From Phoronis ovalis (lineage: Eukaryota; Phoronida; Phoronidae), in assembly GCA_028565635.1 (NCBI GenBank), contig JAOXYB010069166.1:1-54847 (forward strand): a stretch of 54,847 nucleotides of DNA, written 5' to 3'. Numbering within the stretch: position 1 is the stretch's first letter; every line of letters starts with the position of its first letter. Below, piece after piece: positions 1 to 15,200 of the stretch. Below the pieces are notes generated by a model, which was not told the DNA's origin, ran no database searches, and worked only from the letters and a program-made list of their open reading frames with translations. The position numbers and the translations under genes are program-made.

Positions 1-711
1 TTTATGTATGTTATGTATTACGCCATTTATCTGCAATCAAGCCTTTCCAGTTCTTATGCCTTCTCAATAGATGGCGCTACGATATGAGAACACGAAATCA
101 ATCTCCTATAAATAAATTGCTTGCTTTATCAAAATTAAATAAAATTAAACTAATTAAATTGCAAAAGAAATCATAAATTAACGTATTGTCATTATAACTA
201 TCACTACCTTTTGTTGAAATAAAATCCGCAACCGTTTTTCCTTTACAGTCTTCTGATTTTACAAGCTTTTGTCGTACAACATAGTCACAGAAGAAATGAG
301 TTCTATAAATGTTAAGATATAATTGGATTAAAATTGTATGACAATTTAGTGCAGCAGCGAACCAAATTGTTAAGAGTTAAGAGACCTGTTCCCTTATAAT
401 GAGGGCAACTGAAGGTTTACATAAAATGTTCCCAGTAGATTTTACCAAATTTCATGAAAATAAAAGGTGGTAAATATATAAACATGTATGCCATTTTATT
501 TTGCGATTTCAACAACCTGATGCATATCCGGTTCAAACAGTTAGTTGACAAAAATAAATCTTTATATATTACAAATTAGATAAAAAACAATGGTTAATAC
601 TAAATATGCATTTCATACAGTCCTCATTTTTAAAAATCTATTTCAAGAAATTTTTAGTAGTCAGAAAGCTATATTCACCTGGACTTCACCGCCAACTATG
701 TTTGAGACATT

Positions 712-795
712 TTTTATAATTCCATAACCATACGATATCTAATGAAAGCAAAGTTTTATAATTCCATAACCATACGATATCTAATGAAAGCAAAG
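712..795. repeat. 42-bp tandem duplication
   Basis: Two exact copies of a 42-bp unit beginning TTTTATAATTCCATAACCAT (712-753 and 754-795). It is a recent local duplication in non-coding DNA. Confidence 0.93.
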
Positions 796-3700
796 TTTTT
801 TGAATTTTTTTTCGTTTATAATGAAATTATAACAAAGCTCTAGTTTTATGTCAGCCAACATGGTGTCTTGTTCATGGATTTCATTACTTTTATCAAAAAA
901 GTCTTCTTTTTTAATTATTCTGTAATTTACACCGTTTATATATCTGATTGATTTGATTACAGAAGTTTTTCAGATCAAATTCTATAGGGCTGGTTTTCTA
1001 AATTTAATATCTCATTAAATCTTAATTACAATTAACATTTCAAATTAATTTTTCATTTGAGACTCGTGTCGATTAAATGATGAGAACATTTGTTGTGTCA
1101 TATCAAAGTTGTTTTTGCTCATACGTACAAGTTTGTAAACTTTCGTTTCATGTGTTATTTAGGAATAATTACACATTTTTCTTTTGGAAAGTCTGTGTAA
1201 TGTGTTCATCTCATCGATCGTGCGTCTAATATAAGCCTAAAATTCAAGTTTTTTTTGTCAGCCACGTATGTACTGGACTAATGTCATAGACTAAGGCGAA
1301 ATATTATAAAGTATGAAAAAAGAATGATTTTACAATTTAAAGTTACAATTTGTGGCAGTTTTAGGTATTTTTTAAGTGCACCACGCTAAAATAACAAATG
1401 CTTATACCGGGGTATACTAGGAACTTGTTGGAAATTAAAATCATACAAAGTTCGAAGTCAGTGGCATTAACAACACAATGAAAGTGATACTATTTTAAAA
1501 GCTTCAACAATTCATGAAAATACATATTTTTAAATTCATTTCCACGTTGCATATTGGTTTGTGCAATATTCGTTTTTAGGATAGAGCACCAAATTGGAAA
1601 CATAAATTGCTTGGGTTCTTTTTTCGGGCATATCCGATTAATTAATTAATTATTAGCCCCTTTGTTATTTTAATATAATCTTTTTTACTGCAGGCTATTT
1701 TTACAAGTTTCCTGATAACAGGCACAACTATCTATAGACTTCTCTGGAATTGTAATTTTACATTTTTAAAAAATGGTAACAGATCGATAGGAGATATCGT
1801 ATTTCATGTAAAAAGTCCGGTCAAGCAATAATTGTTAGTTATTTCCTCCGATAAAATCTCCAAATTGTCATCAGAGTGCGCCTTTTTTTATTAAATTGTC
1901 TTCTTAATCTGACGAAATGAAAATTAGTAGCGTGTTAGTGATATAAAGGATATAAAACAGTTGCTATATCTTTAAAAGTAATTTTTTTCCTAAAGGCACA
2001 ACCGGGAACAGTTCATTATTTTTGAATTTGAACTTAATTATTATCCTATAACGCGGTACTTAAAACTCGCATTAAAATTAAACGACAACTATAATGCAGA
2101 TGGTTTTTTAGCACAACGTTTGAAATGTAATTTGTTATTACCGCTTTAACTAACTTTTAACCATACAAACAGCATATTAAAAACCCATTGACCCTAAGTT
2201 AAGATAAGAAGTCAACCGTTAGAGCACAAAACGTGAAATATTTGTTTCTCAGCCGCCCACAGAAATAAAATCTATGGCGTGTACAAGGGTACTATGTCCT
2301 TGGGCGCGTGTGGTATATGGCATTAGGTAACCAGTAGCAGCCGTCGATGGTCTCTATTGTATATGCAAAAATATAAATCCGTAAAGCGTATTAACTAGCA
2401 TTGTTGCCTCTTTTGTTATTTCTTCTTGCCATTGGGCAGCCATGGGGACATTTCGATTTCAAAAAAGAAAAAGTTTTCAATTTTAAAATGCTATTTTTTA
2501 TCAAATAACGGTGGGATTATTTCAAAACTGAGAAAGACTCACTTTCCCGAGATATTTTCTGTCAATTCACCCTGGTACTCTTCAGTGAAGGAGAAAAGTT
2601 TCTTGGCTGACCCCGGGGTTGACCATTGTACGAAAAGGAGTAAGCATGAGACGTGATTATCTTTATTTGTGACCGAACAACATATTTCGCGAAGAGGGTA
2701 TTAAATAGAAGACAAAAAGTTACTAGTGAGGTGGATGGGAAAACCAATTTTATCCTGATGCCAATATGTTCCATTCGCTATCGGCCACGATGGTGTGTAA
2801 TGCTTGTTCCCGTACTTAGGTACTTATTCTGCAAACAGTTTTACAATAAATGTATTAGTCAATTTAAACATTTTGTGAAGAATTTGCAGGGCTACCCTTC
2901 TATTAACCATGAGCTAGAATATTCTTCGAACTTTCCCAAGTTTCAGTACTCTCACACAAAATATAGTTCGATAACTAGAATCCCATAAAACCCGGCATTA
3001 AAATTTGCTTTTGATAAGTTCTTAATCAGGGTCTTATTTAAAGTACGGGTTACACTGAGGGGAGGCCAGTAAACACAACTATACAGTCACTGTATTACTA
3101 ATCCCTAAGGGTGGCAAAGATTGTACATGTTGCCCTTGCCTGTTGCCCCGCCTGTTGCCCGGACCTGGTGTTGTATTATACCGGGTTATTGTAACCTGAA
3201 AGAATATGACTACAAATCCCTTTTACTCCAAATTTTCTTTAGTTTGGCCTACGTCGAGTAGAAATTGAGCAGAAATGATAGATATTCTCTACGTAATCCG
3301 GTTAATCTGCCGGTTTCTTTTGATGTTTTGTGACTATAATGAAAAAATTCTTAAATGGATTTTACACGTGTATGTCGAAAATATACTTGGAACCTAAAGA
3401 TTTCCATGCCTCTAATATGTCTGCCGCAGGTAAATTGTACTTATCATTTAATAATACTATGTTCATAAATGCAATCAGTTGTAAACATTAATATCATGTT
3501 TATAGAACTTTCTTTTTGCAGATAATTCGCTGCAAATTAGTTACAAGACATTCATGAATAAATTATGCTTCCAAATTTAATTTGCTTATTTGTGACAATA
3601 TATTAAGCTATATGCGATTAAATCAATGCTTTACTCCCTTCACCTTGAGCCAAAAAATAGTTTATCGTGCGAATATCTTACAAAACTACATGAGTAATTT

Positions 3701-6700
3701 ATAATTTTGACTCTTTTCGTTCTAGCAGTAGGCATTTTTTTTGCTTATTCTCATTTAAATATTTCACGAATTTCTAACAAAAACATTCAGAAAAAGCATT
3801 TTGATTCCTTTTCCTACTGCTCAAGCGAAACAAAACAGCAAATAAAAAAGTTTAATTGCCAAACGTATCATCTAAATAATCAAGAAAAGATATAAGGACA
3901 CGTTAATTAATAGTTGCCTCATTACTTCTTATCATTTTGATCCCAGTCTTAGGGTTATACCAGTGTTTGATTTCAGTAATTATACGGCAATTATTTAATA
4001 GACCACAACTAGTTAGTGCTCCTTTAAATTTAGATAGAGCTACTTTTTTCCCCTAAGATAAATTTAAAATTTATATGTCTATAGTGTCAATATGAAACAA
4101 ATGATATGATAAAAAGGGTATTTTTGTAAATAAATAATTATGAATAAAATTACACGATAATTCCGAATTTCAGTAGTTTTGGATCAAGCAACAGAATTGG
4201 GAACATTCTGTTCACATGTTTTTTTTGAATTTATGTAGTTTCTTTTCGCTCAATGATTTTCATAAAAAGTGAATATGTTTGAATGTTATTGTTTTTCTCT
4301 TCTTATTTTCTGTACTTTTAGAAAAGATCGTCAACAACAAGTATAGATTATGTATGAACAATGTTTTAGAAATGGAAGGGAAAATATATGCTATGTATTC
4401 ATTTAGTGCACTTTTCCGTAGGGAAATAATTTGTAATATTTGAATAAAAATTTAAATAAATATGTCATGATCAAAACGGATTTTTGAGTACGGTAGACTC
4501 CATGCGCTATTGAATATATATAACTATGTAATGCCACTAAATTTAACCGTATTGGGCCAGCATTCAAAACTATAAAAAATAGAAAATTAGGCATGTAGAT
4601 TATGAAATGATGTAATCTCAACTAAACGGATCAGAAGCTCTCATTCTCTGGTAATTAGTAAGATCATACAACATATACCTGCTACAATAACACGTGTTTA
4701 CAATTATGAGTTGAGTATGCGTGATGAATGATGAGTGTGTCATGTAAGTAATAAATTGTTGCAGCGTTTATAATGTACCTGTCTACTTGACCTATAATAA
4801 ATCGGTAGCCATTATGTTAATCATTTTGTCAGTTTCTTGTACCTGCATCACGATTCCCGATGAATTCCTCAAATCTCATATTAAATACAGAGCGATTCCC
4901 TTCTAAATTTCCCGAATATTGTCCCAATTCCAATGAAACGATTGCGTGCTTCCCAAGAGATGACAATCGAAAATATGTGTATAGTGCACGAGAAATTGTC
5001 ACATACCATACCTTTGTAATCGATCGTTTAATGCAATTAGTGGCTGGAGTTGGAAAAGTACCAGGCAATCGTGTTGATATAGGGACGATGTAAATTATCT
5101 ATATGTAGTATTATGGTTAAAAAATTCATATTTTTCATGCTGCTTCTAAATCCACTTACAACACACGAGTTTCAACACTAAACTGGATTATGTTGAAAAT
5201 GTAAAATGGATAATTATATATAGCTGACTGATAGAATTTTATTTTCCTAAAACGCGTTTGGTTGTTCCTTTATTCTGGTCGAAGTATCATATGTTAGGAA
5301 AGTATAAATCAGTTTTAAAGTCTTTGAAAGCAGACACTGGAAGATCATGTGCTGACTTGCTGCGGTAATAGAGGACGAAAAACGGTTGGAAGAAATGTGG
5401 ATACACCCGTACACCGCGATAGAATGCGGGCATTTAAGAAAACGTCCAGCAGATGTCCTTACTGGACAAAATATCGAAATGATACAAGGTACAATAGTCT
5501 GTAAAAGCGTTCGGTGTATGCAGTAAAAGTTCTGGTTTTCTAGTGTCTCCAGGCAGAAAAATATATCTCGTGATTTATAAATCTAATTCTAAATTATTTA
5601 TTCATAATCCCCCATCAAGATTCTTATGCCAGGATATAGGTTTAATACGAGTATAAACAAAAATCTTTTGTGGAATGAATAAAATGTCATCGTTCCGTTT
5701 TGTGATAAGTGAACAATTCAAATTCAAATTTTGACTCTAAAACTAAAGCTATTTCGACTTTCGGCGTCAAAGTAAAAGAATTTATTACTTCTATCTACAT
5801 GTGTAAGGAAAAACAGGAAAAACTCCCTGCAATTAAGTAGTTGCGATAAGGTACAATGAATCATATCATCGGTTGAAATTTTAGTCCTTGTCCATAAGTG
5901 TTGCGCGATTATTAATTTTAAAACAAAGCCTTGTAAACAACAGTACCACTAAGTTATATAGACACAGGATATGTGACCGTATGTAACTAAAAAAAATACT
6001 ATAATCGGCATGTTTTTGTTTTTTTGTGGTATACCACGCACCTATTGTCATAACACATTGAATAAGCAATTTGCTCAGAATTTTGGTGAAACAATTTAAA
6101 AATAGTTATTCGTGGAATACCTTTGAAGACGAACATTATGGTTAGAACTACAGACACTAATAGTGTTAATGGCATGGTTTGTTGTCATACAGTAGCACTA
6201 AATCGCATATCTTTCTACATGTAACTCTATTACGGATGTAAACTTATTATTACTGCTTTGTAATTACCATAGATACCGAATTTCACATACATTGCTGTCT
6301 GTGGATCTTGGCCAGTTCGCATACATTTTATCTTTTTATCTTGATTTATCCTGTAGTACATATGCATACGTTCACATGTCATCTATATTACAATAAACAA
6401 TTAAATCTCTACACCTTATTTTTATTTTTCCAATTTCTTTTTAAAAATAGGAATAAATGGTGTTCAGAAAATATGTAAAATTCCATTAAGTTCAAAATAG
6501 AATTCTACTTGTAGATCCAAAGATTGTTTAATAAAATAAAAAGCTATAAAAATAAAATAATATTAGAAAAAATTATTGCAATATGTACCGAATTAAGAAA
6601 GTGCCACAATGTCTGCAGTAACAATTTGTACGAATTCGCTTGCTAGAAAACCACAAAACATCGGCGTGGCCCACCTATATACGTGTAGGTATCTTGAAAA

Positions 6701-8499
6701 TCAAGACAGTTTCAAATAAAACATTTTTCCTAAAATAAAACTTTTAATCTGTTCACGCGATTATTTGAATTTGAGACGTGATATGTGGAAAGCGATTTTT
6801 TGTTACAGGATGCTAATTTCGACAAAGTAAACGTACTTTAGGCCAAGTAAAAATAATCTCTGTTTCTGGTATGCTACAAGATGAATAGAATATAATTGAT
6901 AACTGGTCAGTCATTTTTCATACTGTAACTAAAAAACTTTCGAACATTTACCTGTCAAACCTTGAATCAAATATACATCAATAGAAAATATTTTCCACGG
7001 AGGTAGGGTTGTTTTCCGGTTTCATGTGTGGTGTAATGATTGTTTGTGATAAAATACACCGTGGCATGATCATTGCCTTGATTTACACTAAGTCATAATA
7101 ACATAAATTACCTTTTGAATGTATATGCCTCTTGTTGTTTCATATTGAATAGATGGGGATAGAATGGAAATGAAAAAAGCCCTGATCATTATAGCTAGTG
7201 AGTATGAAATTCTAAATCTCTCCAATGTTTACAGCTGGTCAATATTCTAAAGCTAAGGCGGGAAATGAGAAACAAAAACAGAGAATTTGTTCTGGTTCTT
7301 AGTCCAGATAATAGAAACATACATCACTTCGTCATATCATACAGAGACATTTTAATTTCTTATTATTATTTTAAGAATTTCTTCTTTTTTGCATCGATGG
7401 CATTTATGATATGTGATCGATTGTTAAGTTGAAGAGACCTGATAAATTATTTCAACATTCTTAGATTGAAATCCAAAATATGGGACCCTGATTTACAATT
7501 TCACCGAAACAATCCCTGTACGTACTTTATCTAAATTTACATTTTTTTAATAAGCAGGAAGAGAGTCTAAGGTATCGCGGGCATGCATATTTGTCCGAAA
7601 TTGAGTGATTCCATTTCATATAGTTCAGTAACATAAAGTTAATGCTGTGAATTTCATGAACATTGGATCGTTAGTCTTTTCAAACATAAGCAAGTTATTT
7701 TTAACTCTGTGAAATGGTTTACCTGAAATTACGTAACATTACAAGTTAATTAGTTAGATACTTTTTACAAGCCAGCATGGACTGTTAAATGGACTGAGCT
7801 GTATACTATGGAAAACTACTTGTATCTTGATTTAATTTTAATACGTCTCATTGCTGAACAATTTCTGATATCAGCGCAAAATTATGAACTTTACAGGATA
7901 AATAGGAATAATTTGATGATGTAAAACGCAAATTTGACAAGTTATGTTTACGTTAGGAAGAAATGAAAACAGGGAAACTAATGAAGGTATGATTGATGAG
8001 TTATTGCCGAGAGTGTTGTCGCCAACGAGTCTGGTTAAAACATCACCTATATTAATAGAGAAACTATAGACAACAAAGTCTGATCCAGTACCAGAGTATT
8101 ATTTTAATTCAGCATTTCATGTCTCTCTTTGCTTCGATTGTAGTCGGATAAACTCAAAGGCATTTATTTAGAAATTGTAGCTAACAAAATCATCATAATC
8201 CGAAAGAACGAACAAATTTCTTGTCTGACACCCCATATTATGCATTTGTCTTGAATCTCATTTCTATACACTTTTTGCACTAATTTCCGTAATTTTTTAG
8301 GCAGCGTAATTAATTACGGATATTGGGTGTAAGAAAGCTCATTAATTGAGGAATTTTCAGAAGCTGGCTGAAGTAGATAAAATAAATACAAAAACTTAAG
8401 TTATTTTTGATTTATTTCAAATTGATCAATTTTCTAACTTTAGACATATAATTATAATTTGTGGTTAAATGCATCAATAAAAATAAATAAAAATACATT

Positions 8500-8505
8500 T
8501 TTATT
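8500..8505 (-). terminator. Candidate poly(A) signal for the MyoD-family gene
   Basis: AATAAA on the minus strand, about 570 nt after the stop codon. Another AATAAA lies at 8411-8416. In DNA this AT-rich the hexamer occurs often by chance, so the actual cleavage site is unknown. Confidence 0.25.
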
Positions 8506-9075
8506 CTAATTCATATACTTATGTAAAGCAAAATTAAATCTATTTCGAAATCTATAAAAACAGCTGCAGCATCTAAAATACAGTACCAGCTAAACTTTTT
8601 GCCAATTTCATTCAAAAGCTTGTCATCTCAGAATAGCACTCAACTCTCAGATAACTGGCCCACGTCATACATATACCCAAGGTAAAAATAAAAATAACAT
8701 TTCAAAATTCAAAATAATGTTCACCACGACGAATTCCTGAACTCTTGATCATGTGACTAGAGCGTTTTGCATAGACTAGAATAACCCTCATTTCAAGTAT
8801 CTAATTTTGTTGAAATTAAGTATATATTTTAGAAAAAACGTCCAAGAAGAATCGTTCCAATGTAATATACGACAATGTTATGTAATCTAAAATTGCACTA
8901 CCCGGCCATTATTGGAAAAAATCAGCAGTCACAGTGGATGGCATCGTCGATTATCAAACTTCTATATGAACTATAGCGTACTTTCCAAGTGGAATTCGAA
9001 GTATTAATAAAATGGCTAATGATGTAAATCCGCATTCTTCCTGTTTTCTTGACGTACTTCTACTTTGTTTGAAGT

Positions 9076-9212
9076 TTATAAGGGTTGTTGTCTTTCCGGA
9101 GCTGATAAATTATTCAGAATGTTACTAGTGTTAGTCGGGCTGATACTTTCGACAATCAATGATAAACAGTCTAAACTGTTGCCATTAGCATTGGTCTGCT
9201 GTTCACCATAAC
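9076..9212 (-). CDS. MyoD: MyoD-family gene exon 3 (helix III and C-terminus)
   Basis: The exon follows a ttttttccag| acceptor, completes the split Gly codon and encodes 45 residues ending in TAA at 9076-9078. It contains [15 protein letters not shown]. This closely matches the C-terminal amphipathic helix III of MyoD (SLDCLSSIVERIS in vertebrates), which is needed to activate silent muscle genes. This motif makes the three-exon assembly secure. Confidence 0.93.
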
Positions 9213-12200
9213 CTGGAAAAAATATACAAATAAATATTGATTAATTTGTGCTAACTGAAAACAGAATATCCCCACAAAACGGGGGCGCATCCAGTGACGA
9301 TAGTGTCAGAATATCCCCACAAAACTGGGGCGCATCCAGTGACGATAGTGTCAGAATATCCCCACAAAACTGGGGCGCATCTAGTGACGATAGTGCCATT
9401 TGTTCTGAATTCATTTGGATTCCACAGAACGTAAAATCCATGTGTGACTTTTGTGAAGCCGATAGAAATTTGTTTAAACTCATTTGCAACTACTGATTAT
9501 TATGCATATCTAACTTAAATTGTGTGTATCTGTAAGGAGACGTTTATTATTAATTCATACTTTATTCCGTTTCAAAGTATAAACTTTGTGTTTATTTCAA
9601 AGGTTGTAAATAGCTGTAGCACATTTTTCGTACATCCATTGCAGGTGAGCATCTCCGACCGGAATAAAGATACCATTCGTTACGAATAATTATGCATACA
9701 GGGAAAATATATCAAAACATCAAAAGAAGAGGAGATAGAAACAGACGATAAGTGTCTCTAGATTTTCTAACAGACCTATCGTATTTCTATATTTTAAGAA
9801 ACCATGTTTTTTACACTATTCATAGTTTTCGATCCATCATTGTTAAAATGGAAGGCGGTACAGATGCGTTTAGTGGAATCTAACATATAAATATAAACAT
9901 TTGTATGCACAAATACGTTGGATATATTTTATGCTAATGACAGATGACTCAGTTCTGGGAGACTTGAAATTCACACGTTAGTTAAAGATTCAGAAACCCG
10001 CCGGAAAAGTTGTCACACATCTATCTATCTTTGCTTGTCCTACATTTTTACATTAGTGTCTACACAGAATTTACATCTTATAAATTTTTAAAATGTTTAA
10101 ATATTGGTTACATCGATGATGAGTAATCAAATAAGGGATTGAGAAAAGTATATAAACTCAATTTGCAGTATTTATCTAATTAATATTTATCATGACACAT
10201 GATAACAAGAATAAGGGCCTAAATTATTGGGACAAAGTTTTGCATGTCGGATCATATGCTGCCTTTGACAAAACCACACATTTTTGTTATAAGCTGCTTT
10301 AAATGTTTCAGAATTTGTCGTTAGATGTCGTGAACAGCGACGCATTGCTACGACTTAGGATTGTTTGCCCTTTGTATAGTAGTTTACTTTTAGCAAACAA
10401 TAATATTCTGGTTCAAGCCATATCATTAACCTGAATACCTATGAATAGTAATTAAAACATGTTTACAGTCTTTTATAAGTCACGCATGAAATTAACGCTA
10501 CACGAATTCGCAGAAGAAATAAGAATTTTATAGTTAATTGTGTACAATTGTTTAGGTTATCTCCACAGCCTATGTTTGTATCCAGATGTGTAGGAACATA
10601 ATTTTATTAATTTAAAAAAATAAATTATTATCAAATTGGCTTTAAAATGTTATGGGGACATGGGTAACATATTTTAAACCATACGCAACTATTCATAGTC
10701 TTAAAATACAATTTGTAACTGAACAGGACATTGTTCTATAAAAAAGTCTTATATACTTTCGAATCAATCTTGGATGTCTAACAATAAATATTTAATCACA
10801 TTCTATAAATTAGCAGAAAAATATTTTGAAGAAATTATTTGAAGAAGTTACTTGTAAAATTCCAATAATGTCAAAGCACCTTTAGTTCAAAAACCTTTTG
10901 TAAATACAATTTCATAAAATCAACAATAATGCACATGTTAGTGTTTGTAAATTCTAGTGGAATAAAAAAAATATTTTTATTATCTCCATAAATATCTACT
11001 TTTATTTAATGATCGTCATATATGTCTAGCAACATTATATTTTTTTCATTTTAACTGAAAATTGCGGTGACTTTTTGGTTGCAAGTATAATTAATAGTTA
11101 AAAAACCAAACAGAAAATAATGGTTTGAGAAATGATACATGATTAGAACTGATGCGCATATGTTTTAAATCAAAAGCGTCCTTTTCATTGATTAGGCCTT
11201 TAAGTTGAGACCAACGTTGGCTGTTTTTATAACAAATTTTCAAATAGTAAATGAAAACTAGAATCTTTTCCATCAAAGGCAGCAGGAAGATCGTAGTTTT
11301 AAAACTCTGTGTGGTTAACTAGCGGATTTAGGGGTGGACGAGCTAGATTGAGAATTCCACTCTTTTCTCAGTCCTAAGTTGGATAAATATATTTCTGCTT
11401 CACAATTTAAAAAAAAAAAACACCTGCCAGATAACCTTGAATCCGCCCCAGACATCAGCAACATTCACAAGCTATTGGTAGACATATGCTACCCACAAAG
11501 CAATATTAGTTTTAATGAAAATGTAAGCGTATTTAATTAAGTGCATCAATTAATAAATAAATCATAATTATTTAAACAAGTGTTATTTAAAAATATTAAT
11601 AAACATCCACGTGTTCTTAGTACTTCGCAATAGTTCAGCCGTTACATAAACTCGATAACATTTCTTTAAACCATATTCAACTATTGTGGCGCAATTAAAG
11701 CATGGCGAAAAGGAATTAAAATAGGTTAATTATAATGTTTTTCGGTAAGCAACATCTCCCGCTTGTCTAGGATAAGTTTACATGTACTCTACATGTTATG
11801 TAAGATGCATTTGAGACATAGCATCAGAACAGCAAGATTCATCAGTCATCTGTTTCTAGATATATTCTATGCATGATTTTACACAATTTTAATTGTGTTT
11901 AGAAGAGTGTAATTATCACAACCCTACTTATTAATTTGAGGAAATTAGGGATATGCAAGTTTACGTCCTTATATGATACGAAAGTGTTAGAAAACACAAC
12001 ATATATACTTTTATCACGTAAGGTGATTTATGTTATTTAATTTTTTTTTCTAAAACTACTGCTCGAAATCCCATTATCCCAAAAAAATATGCATTAAATT
12101 AATATTTGAAGCTAATTTTATCCGGTTTCTCTGTGAATTAACATAAGATTATATGATGTTATCATTAAATTACGATTTAAAAAAATAACGTGTAAAAAAT

Positions 12201-15200
12201 AAATAGACAAGAGTAAACACGAACGGACTGCTTTTGAAATTTCCCGAATTTTTATCCTGGAAAAATATAAAAAGAGGCCAATTATAATTTAAGCAAGAGA
12301 AAAAAGTTTGGCTGTGTTAACAATACCATATGTTTTCACTAAACTACTAAAACAAAACCTAATAAGAATAACTAAACATAGTTAATGATATAAGACTCAA
12401 CCCCTACCATGAGAGATCTAAAATAAATAAAGTGAAAAAGGACAAAACCACGTCAAACTGAGCTTGATACCATAACGTGACAAATTTAAATTATTTCTGA
12501 AAGATCTGTGTGATAAACCTGATTATTTGATTAAAACCACGAAAAAAATATAAAAAAAACAACAAAAATCGTTCAGTGAAGCCAAGCAACACTTTAGGGC
12601 TTAGTAACTGCACTAACATATAGAGTCAAATATTTTAGAGGGTATTTTACAAGCGAACAGAAAAAATATACTAGATTTTTTGTAAATAAGGAAAAAACCG
12701 CAAAATAAATAGAACACGAAAAACAAGGCGAAGTATAAACTGAGGTTACTGAATTTTTAGGTGAAAAAATCAGTGACTTTATATTAAATTTCAATTTACT
12801 GTTCACACACATCTACACTTTAACAGAGGATCGAATATTTAAAATATTCTTAACAATCTCTTTAGAAATTGTGTTTCTCGGTATTTTTCCTCAAAATGAC
12901 CATCTTAGTAAATACATAATCTATTGTCAGCTACAGAAAGTTTCACATTTTCACTGGTTTAATTAGTACATTTCCAAAAAGTGCACACTTATGCAGCGTT
13001 ATCGTCTCTGGAATCTTTTCATTTAGCTTTCAAAAGTTGACAGAAAGTTTAAAGTTGTAATAATTGTACTGATCATGCTCAGTGCTCGCTATGTTAACCT
13101 TAATCGTATCAAATAAGACTTACCGTTAGTGTGACCATACTGTGGATTGGACACGTCACCGAAATGATGCAGTTTTTCTGTATAGTATTGCGGACTGTTC
13201 ACGGTCTGTAAAGAAATTAAAGAACAAATAAAATATTAAATTGTAACAAAGAATGTCAAAAGTTGTCTAAACAAATGAAGAAAGTGCTTAACTTGTCTGA
13301 ACTAAAAGTTTAAAACTTATATGTTATAAAATAGTTGGTACTTGCGAGAAAGGTAAAGATATATTTTGTTATAAAATCATTAGCTTATTATTCATCTTTT
13401 TCTAAATATTATTTTGTATTTGGGTACTTCCTCCATAAGAACAACACGAAAATTATTATTTTATTTTTATACTATTAATCTTTTCTTCTTGGAAATGCTT
13501 CAAAGATTTATGATAATTTATTAATAATATTTTTCGTGTTGTTCTTATGGAGGAATTCCCAACATTTGTTACTAACGATTTGTTATAATTTCTCACTGCG
13601 ATATTTATTTAGCAGTAATATAAAGTTGCGTATAGTTTATACTTTCCCTTTGGTATACATTTCAAACCACAGTGAGATTGCGTAACAAGGCGATTTGACA
13701 AATAAACGAGAACAGTAATTAAAACTAAGCATACTTTAAATCAAGCTGAGCAGATAAGGTAACAATCTGTAAGATGTAATCTTAAACAAACCGTGGATCA
13801 GAGAGGGCCAGTTAGAGTGTAACTACGTGATGAATTTCACGGAAATGGTCCATTATTTTAAGACATTATAAATTCCACAAAAAACTGGAAATGACACTTA
13901 TACTCAGACTAATATACGTTATAGATATTATAGATGTTTATCAATGCAGTAAATCCATTATCACAGCGTATGCAAACACAGGATGCACGGATGAAATCAC
14001 AGGAACCAACGCGAAACTTCTCAAACACTGAAGATTAAAAAGCAAGCCCAGCAAAACCTCCACAAGGACAAAAGTTTGATTAACAGATAACTTGAATGTT
14101 GAATGTACAGAATTTAAATTTAATAAGTCTTAAAATGTAATTAACGTAAGATGATATCCGGTGTCAAGGGGAAACATAGCGATGAATACATAGCTGAGAC
14201 AACCAATATGTTGGAAATTGTTACTTTTATGCGCGTTACGGCGGTACGGTTACTTTTGCAATATTGCGAAAAAATGAAATTAGCAATAAATATTGTTTAT
14301 AATTGCGTACATGTTTATCGCCGCCAAAAATTGAAAAAGAAAATTTCCAAAAATAAATGACCACCTTCACCTTCACCTCGTAACTGAATAATAATGAATT
14401 GTGTTGAATTTTATGAATTGCAGATTGCACCTTGAGAAAATCAATTCTAATTTACTAAATAGTTTGAGACGTCCTTATGAGCGATTACGTACATTGGAAT
14501 AGTTAAGAAAAGGTTTACAGCTTTAAAGTTGCCAAAACAATCACGCAGTGCTCGCATGAAATAGAAGGAAGCCGGTGCACATGTAACACTCACTGTGCCC
14601 GGTACCGTACCTTTTATCTACGTAGCGACAAAACATTTAAAAATAGAATTCACTTATGATGATATGTGCAATTTGAATGTTATATTTGCTTATATTTGTA
14701 TGTTATATTTGCTTATATTTGTATGTTTTGCACGGGGTTTTGCATGGCAATGTATCAGTTTTAATTCAAATCGTACGTACATTTTGTTCGAATTAGACTA
14801 AAGAATACTGTAAATAATTATTTCTAAAATTTGAGTCGGTATACAGTATACGTACTATCAGTACTGTCATTTTCGGTGACTTCCGGATAACAATGATAGA
14901 TACCAGATGACCATCATTTCGTTAGCTGATTACAAGTATGTGAGGAAACTATTATGTTAGCCACTTTAAATTCGGTATATTTTATGTTCTAGTAATAATA
15001 TTGTGACAGACAGGACGACATACAAGACAAATTATCTACATATAAAAACAATTATCATACATACTCATCAGTATTTCCGAATGGAACAAGAACAGTCAAA
15101 TGGAAAAAACCACAAAAATTAAAAGTAATGGAAGGACATTATTTATTAGGCCTCAAAATCTGTAAATATCGCCACAGATTGTCCAGGCAACATTTGGGTC

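Larger units (their letters stand above)
1..9075. other. Non-coding stretch downstream of the MyoD-family gene
   Basis: AT-rich DNA with only short open frames on both strands and no recognisable protein motif, rRNA or tRNA. Two slightly more protein-like pieces lie at about 4830-5093 and 5350-5525, but neither has family features. Confidence 0.7.

Noticed and set aside
2426-2988. Overlapping plus-strand frames of 76 and 111 residues
   Set aside because: Low-complexity composition, no motif, no splice context; expected by chance in a window of this length.
9241-9496. 82-residue frames on both strands over the 45-bp minisatellite
   Set aside because: They exist only because the repeat unit is a multiple of three; the region is intronic.
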